DNA of 6,431 nt from Hyphomicrobiales bacterium (GTDB lineage Bacteria > Pseudomonadota > Alphaproteobacteria > Rhizobiales > Xanthobacteraceae). The translations under genes and the position numbers were made by a program. The stretch is taken from NCBI GenBank assembly GCA_003133345.1, contig PKXB01000130.1, positions 5,895-12,325 on the forward strand, read 5' to 3'. The notes below the pieces were generated by a model, which had not been told where the DNA came from, made no database searches, and was given only the letters and a program-made list of their open reading frames with translations. Positions 5,475 through 6,431 of this stretch are shown here, piece by piece; position 1 is the first letter of the stretch, and each line of letters opens with the position of its first letter.

Positions 5475-5870
5475 ATGTCGATCAGGCCGTCGATAGCCGT
5501 CGTTGAAGACGATGATTCGGTGCGCGAGGCAACGATCAGCCTTTTGCGCTCCCATGGATTGATCGCCAAGGGGTTTGCGTCGGCCGATGCGTTTCTGAAA
5601 TCCAATCGCATCCGCATTACCTCTTGCTTGATCGCAGACGTGCAGATGCCGGACATGAGCGGGCTGGCGCTTTATGGCCATTTGGTTGCCGTCGGCGCCC
5701 CCATTTCGACGATCCTGATCACGGCCTACCCCGATGAAGCCGTTCGCGCGCGCGCTATGAGCGCCGGGGTGACCGGTTATCTCGTCAAGCCTTTCAGCGA
5801 AAAGGCGCTGCTCGATTGTATCGATACCGCCTCCAAGCACAGTGTATTGCTGACGCCGGTTAATCGGTAG
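5475..5870 (+). CDS. Single-domain response regulator (receiver only)
   Basis: Phospho-receiver of 131 residues with no output domain. Acidic pocket E11-D12-D13-D14, phospho-acceptor D55 in LIADVQMPDMSG, T83 in LITAYPDE and K105 in VKPFSEKALLDCI are all present, so it should be phosphorylatable. Stand-alone receivers of this type, placed after FixJ-like regulators, are common in Bradyrhizobium relatives and may act as phosphate sinks or protein-protein switches. Start: ATG 5475 has GGAAG 8 bases upstream; the frame opens earlier at TTG 5391, but the 28 extra residues do not resemble a receiver and carry the hairpin at 5425-5448. It follows the FixJ-like gene by 122 bases on the same strand. 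Beyond its TAG stop the same frame runs into a relic LuxR-type tail, which suggests it once was, or was recombined with, a longer FixJ-like protein. Confidence 0.92.
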   Translation: MSIRPSIAVVEDDDSVREATISLLRSHGLIAKGFASADAFLKSNRIRITSCLIADVQMPDMSGLALYGHLVAVGAPISTILITAYPDEAVRARAMSAGVTGYLVKPFSEKALLDCIDTASKHSVLLTPVNR

Positions 5871-5888
5871 ATCGAACGACCGAATCGC

Positions 5889-6008
5889 GTGGATCACGAC
5901 CGCCGTCACGTCATGCGAAAGATGAAAGCCTGGACAGCGGCGGATTTCGTCCGCAACGCCGGCACGCTTCAGGACAATAGCGAAAAAGGCGTAGACGACC
6001 GACACTAG
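5889..6008 (+). pseudogene. Remnant of a LuxR-type HTH tail, duplicated from the FixJ-like gene
   Basis: Translated from 5889 this gives VDHDRRHVMRKMKAWTAADFVRN and on to a TAG at 6006-6008, matching residues 179-208 of the FixJ-like regulator (RRHVMRKMKAKSLADLVRM). Nucleotide identity is 30 of 30 over 5901-5930, then about 46 of 64 to the aligned stop (5992-5994), which a one-base insertion puts out of frame. Weaker likeness runs on to about 6028, matching the DNA after the real FixJ stop. The frame is that of the receiver gene, separated by its TAG at 5868 and 6 codons. The first part of the HTH domain is missing, so no functional DNA-binding domain could be made. Confidence 0.8.
5901..5930 (+). 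repeat. 30-nt exact direct repeat, copy 2
   Basis: Identical to 5260-5289 and in the same orientation. Recombination between the two copies would delete the single-receiver gene and rejoin a FixJ-like 3' end. Confidence 0.9.
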
Positions 6009-6211
6009 AGAGTATAATCGCCCACCGCGCCCAATTATTTAACAGGGGAAACAATTGGTTGGCAGTAGTCGCATAAATATCACGCTTAAAGTTTAACTGC
6101 GCAGATTTGCCGAGGTTGTCTCCATCCCCCCTCGTCAGTTCGATTTTTCTGTGCGATTTTAATTAGCAATTGCCTAAACTTTATAAACGCAAAACTTAGG
6201 GGGATCGGAAA

Positions 6212-6431
6212 ATGGGCGGGTCATCGCGGCGTATACGGTTGTGTTCGGGGGTTGCGCTTTCAGCGCTTATCCTGGTGGCAGGTGCGAACGGCTCTGCGAA
6301 GGCAGAGGCAACCGACGCGCAGATCAAGGCGCTGCAGGCCCAGGTCGAAGTGCTTGCGCGCACCGTCAAAGAACTGAAAGAGGCGCAGACGCACACCGCC
6401 GCCGATGCCCAGGCGGCGAAGAAGCAGGCGA
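6212..6431 (+). CDS. Exported coiled-coil protein, N-terminus of a probable porin (truncated by window end)
   Basis: Only 73 residues are visible. The N-terminus MGGSSRRIRLCSG is followed by a hydrophobic core (VALSALILVAG) and small residues (NGSAKAEA), a Sec signal peptide with cleavage probably near residues 28-32. Residues about 33-73 (QIKALQAQVEVLARTVKELKEAQ and on) form heptads of a coiled-coil rich in Ala, Gln and Lys. This layout is typical of the periplasmic N-terminal coiled-coil of some outer-membrane porins in alpha- and gammaproteobacteria (OprO/OprP- or DcaP-like), but no barrel sequence is in view, so the porin call is inference. Start: ATG 6212 has a strong AGGGGGA 7 bases upstream. 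The leader (6029-6211) is AT-rich and holds no other gene. Confidence 0.75.
   Translation, partial: MGGSSRRIRLCSGVALSALILVAGANGSAKAEATDAQIKALQAQVEVLARTVKELKEAQTHTAADAQAAKKQA

Noticed and set aside
6013..6018. TATAAT on the plus strand as a promoter for the exported protein
   Set aside because: It lies in the relic duplication, about 200 bases from the start codon, with only a poor TAGACG at a 15-base spacing upstream.
6088..6182. AAAGTTTA / TAAACTTT inverted repeat (6088-6095 and 6175-6182)
   Set aside because: Eight AT-only-rich bases 79 apart in AT-rich DNA are likely by chance and have no matching promoter geometry.

Overview
The window reads as chromosomal DNA of a high-GC alphaproteobacterium, most likely Hyphomicrobiales and close to Bradyrhizobium, Rhodopseudomonas or Afipia. 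This rests on the GC-rich ProB, a FixJ-type regulator paired with a single-receiver regulator, and short GC-rich palindromes between genes of a kind common in that group. The placement is inferred from style and not from any search.

Left edge (1-674, minus strand): the N-terminal 224 residues of glutamate 5-kinase (ProB), a housekeeping proline-biosynthesis gene that runs off the window. An inverted repeat (676-725) lies just upstream of its start.

Accessory block (about 730-3584): base composition drops sharply after proB. The block holds (i) an unrecognised 254-residue protein with an RX4H, HEPN-like motif; (ii) a convergent intergenic stretch with three palindromic elements; (iii) a minus-strand XRE-type helix-turn-helix protein that looks like a HigA-type antitoxin core with an AT-richer C-terminal extension and no toxin partner; and (iv) a divergent class II Fic protein (DUF4172-like N-terminus, self-inhibitory SxxxEG motif, intact HPFxxGNGRxxR, C-terminal winged helix). 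The control region between (iii) and (iv) is the most striking part of the window. It has a perfect 18-bp palindrome next to the HTH gene and six copies of an 11-bp unit (TGCGGAGAATA and variants) next to fic. The six copies form two direct-inverted-direct modules spaced exactly 55 bp apart and threaded through a good sigma70-type promoter.

Signalling block (3665-6030): a membrane histidine kinase, a FixJ/NarL-type response regulator whose start overlaps the kinase stop by 4 nt, and a stand-alone receiver protein. Directly after the receiver gene, and in its reading frame beyond one TAG stop, lies a decayed copy of the 3' end of the FixJ-like gene, including a 30-nt exact repeat. The local history therefore includes duplication and loss of a second LuxR-type output domain.

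Right edge (6212-6431): the start of an exported protein with a signal peptide and coiled-coil, plausibly an outer-membrane porin, cut off by the window end. The interval 6029-6211 in front of it is AT-rich and shows no other gene.
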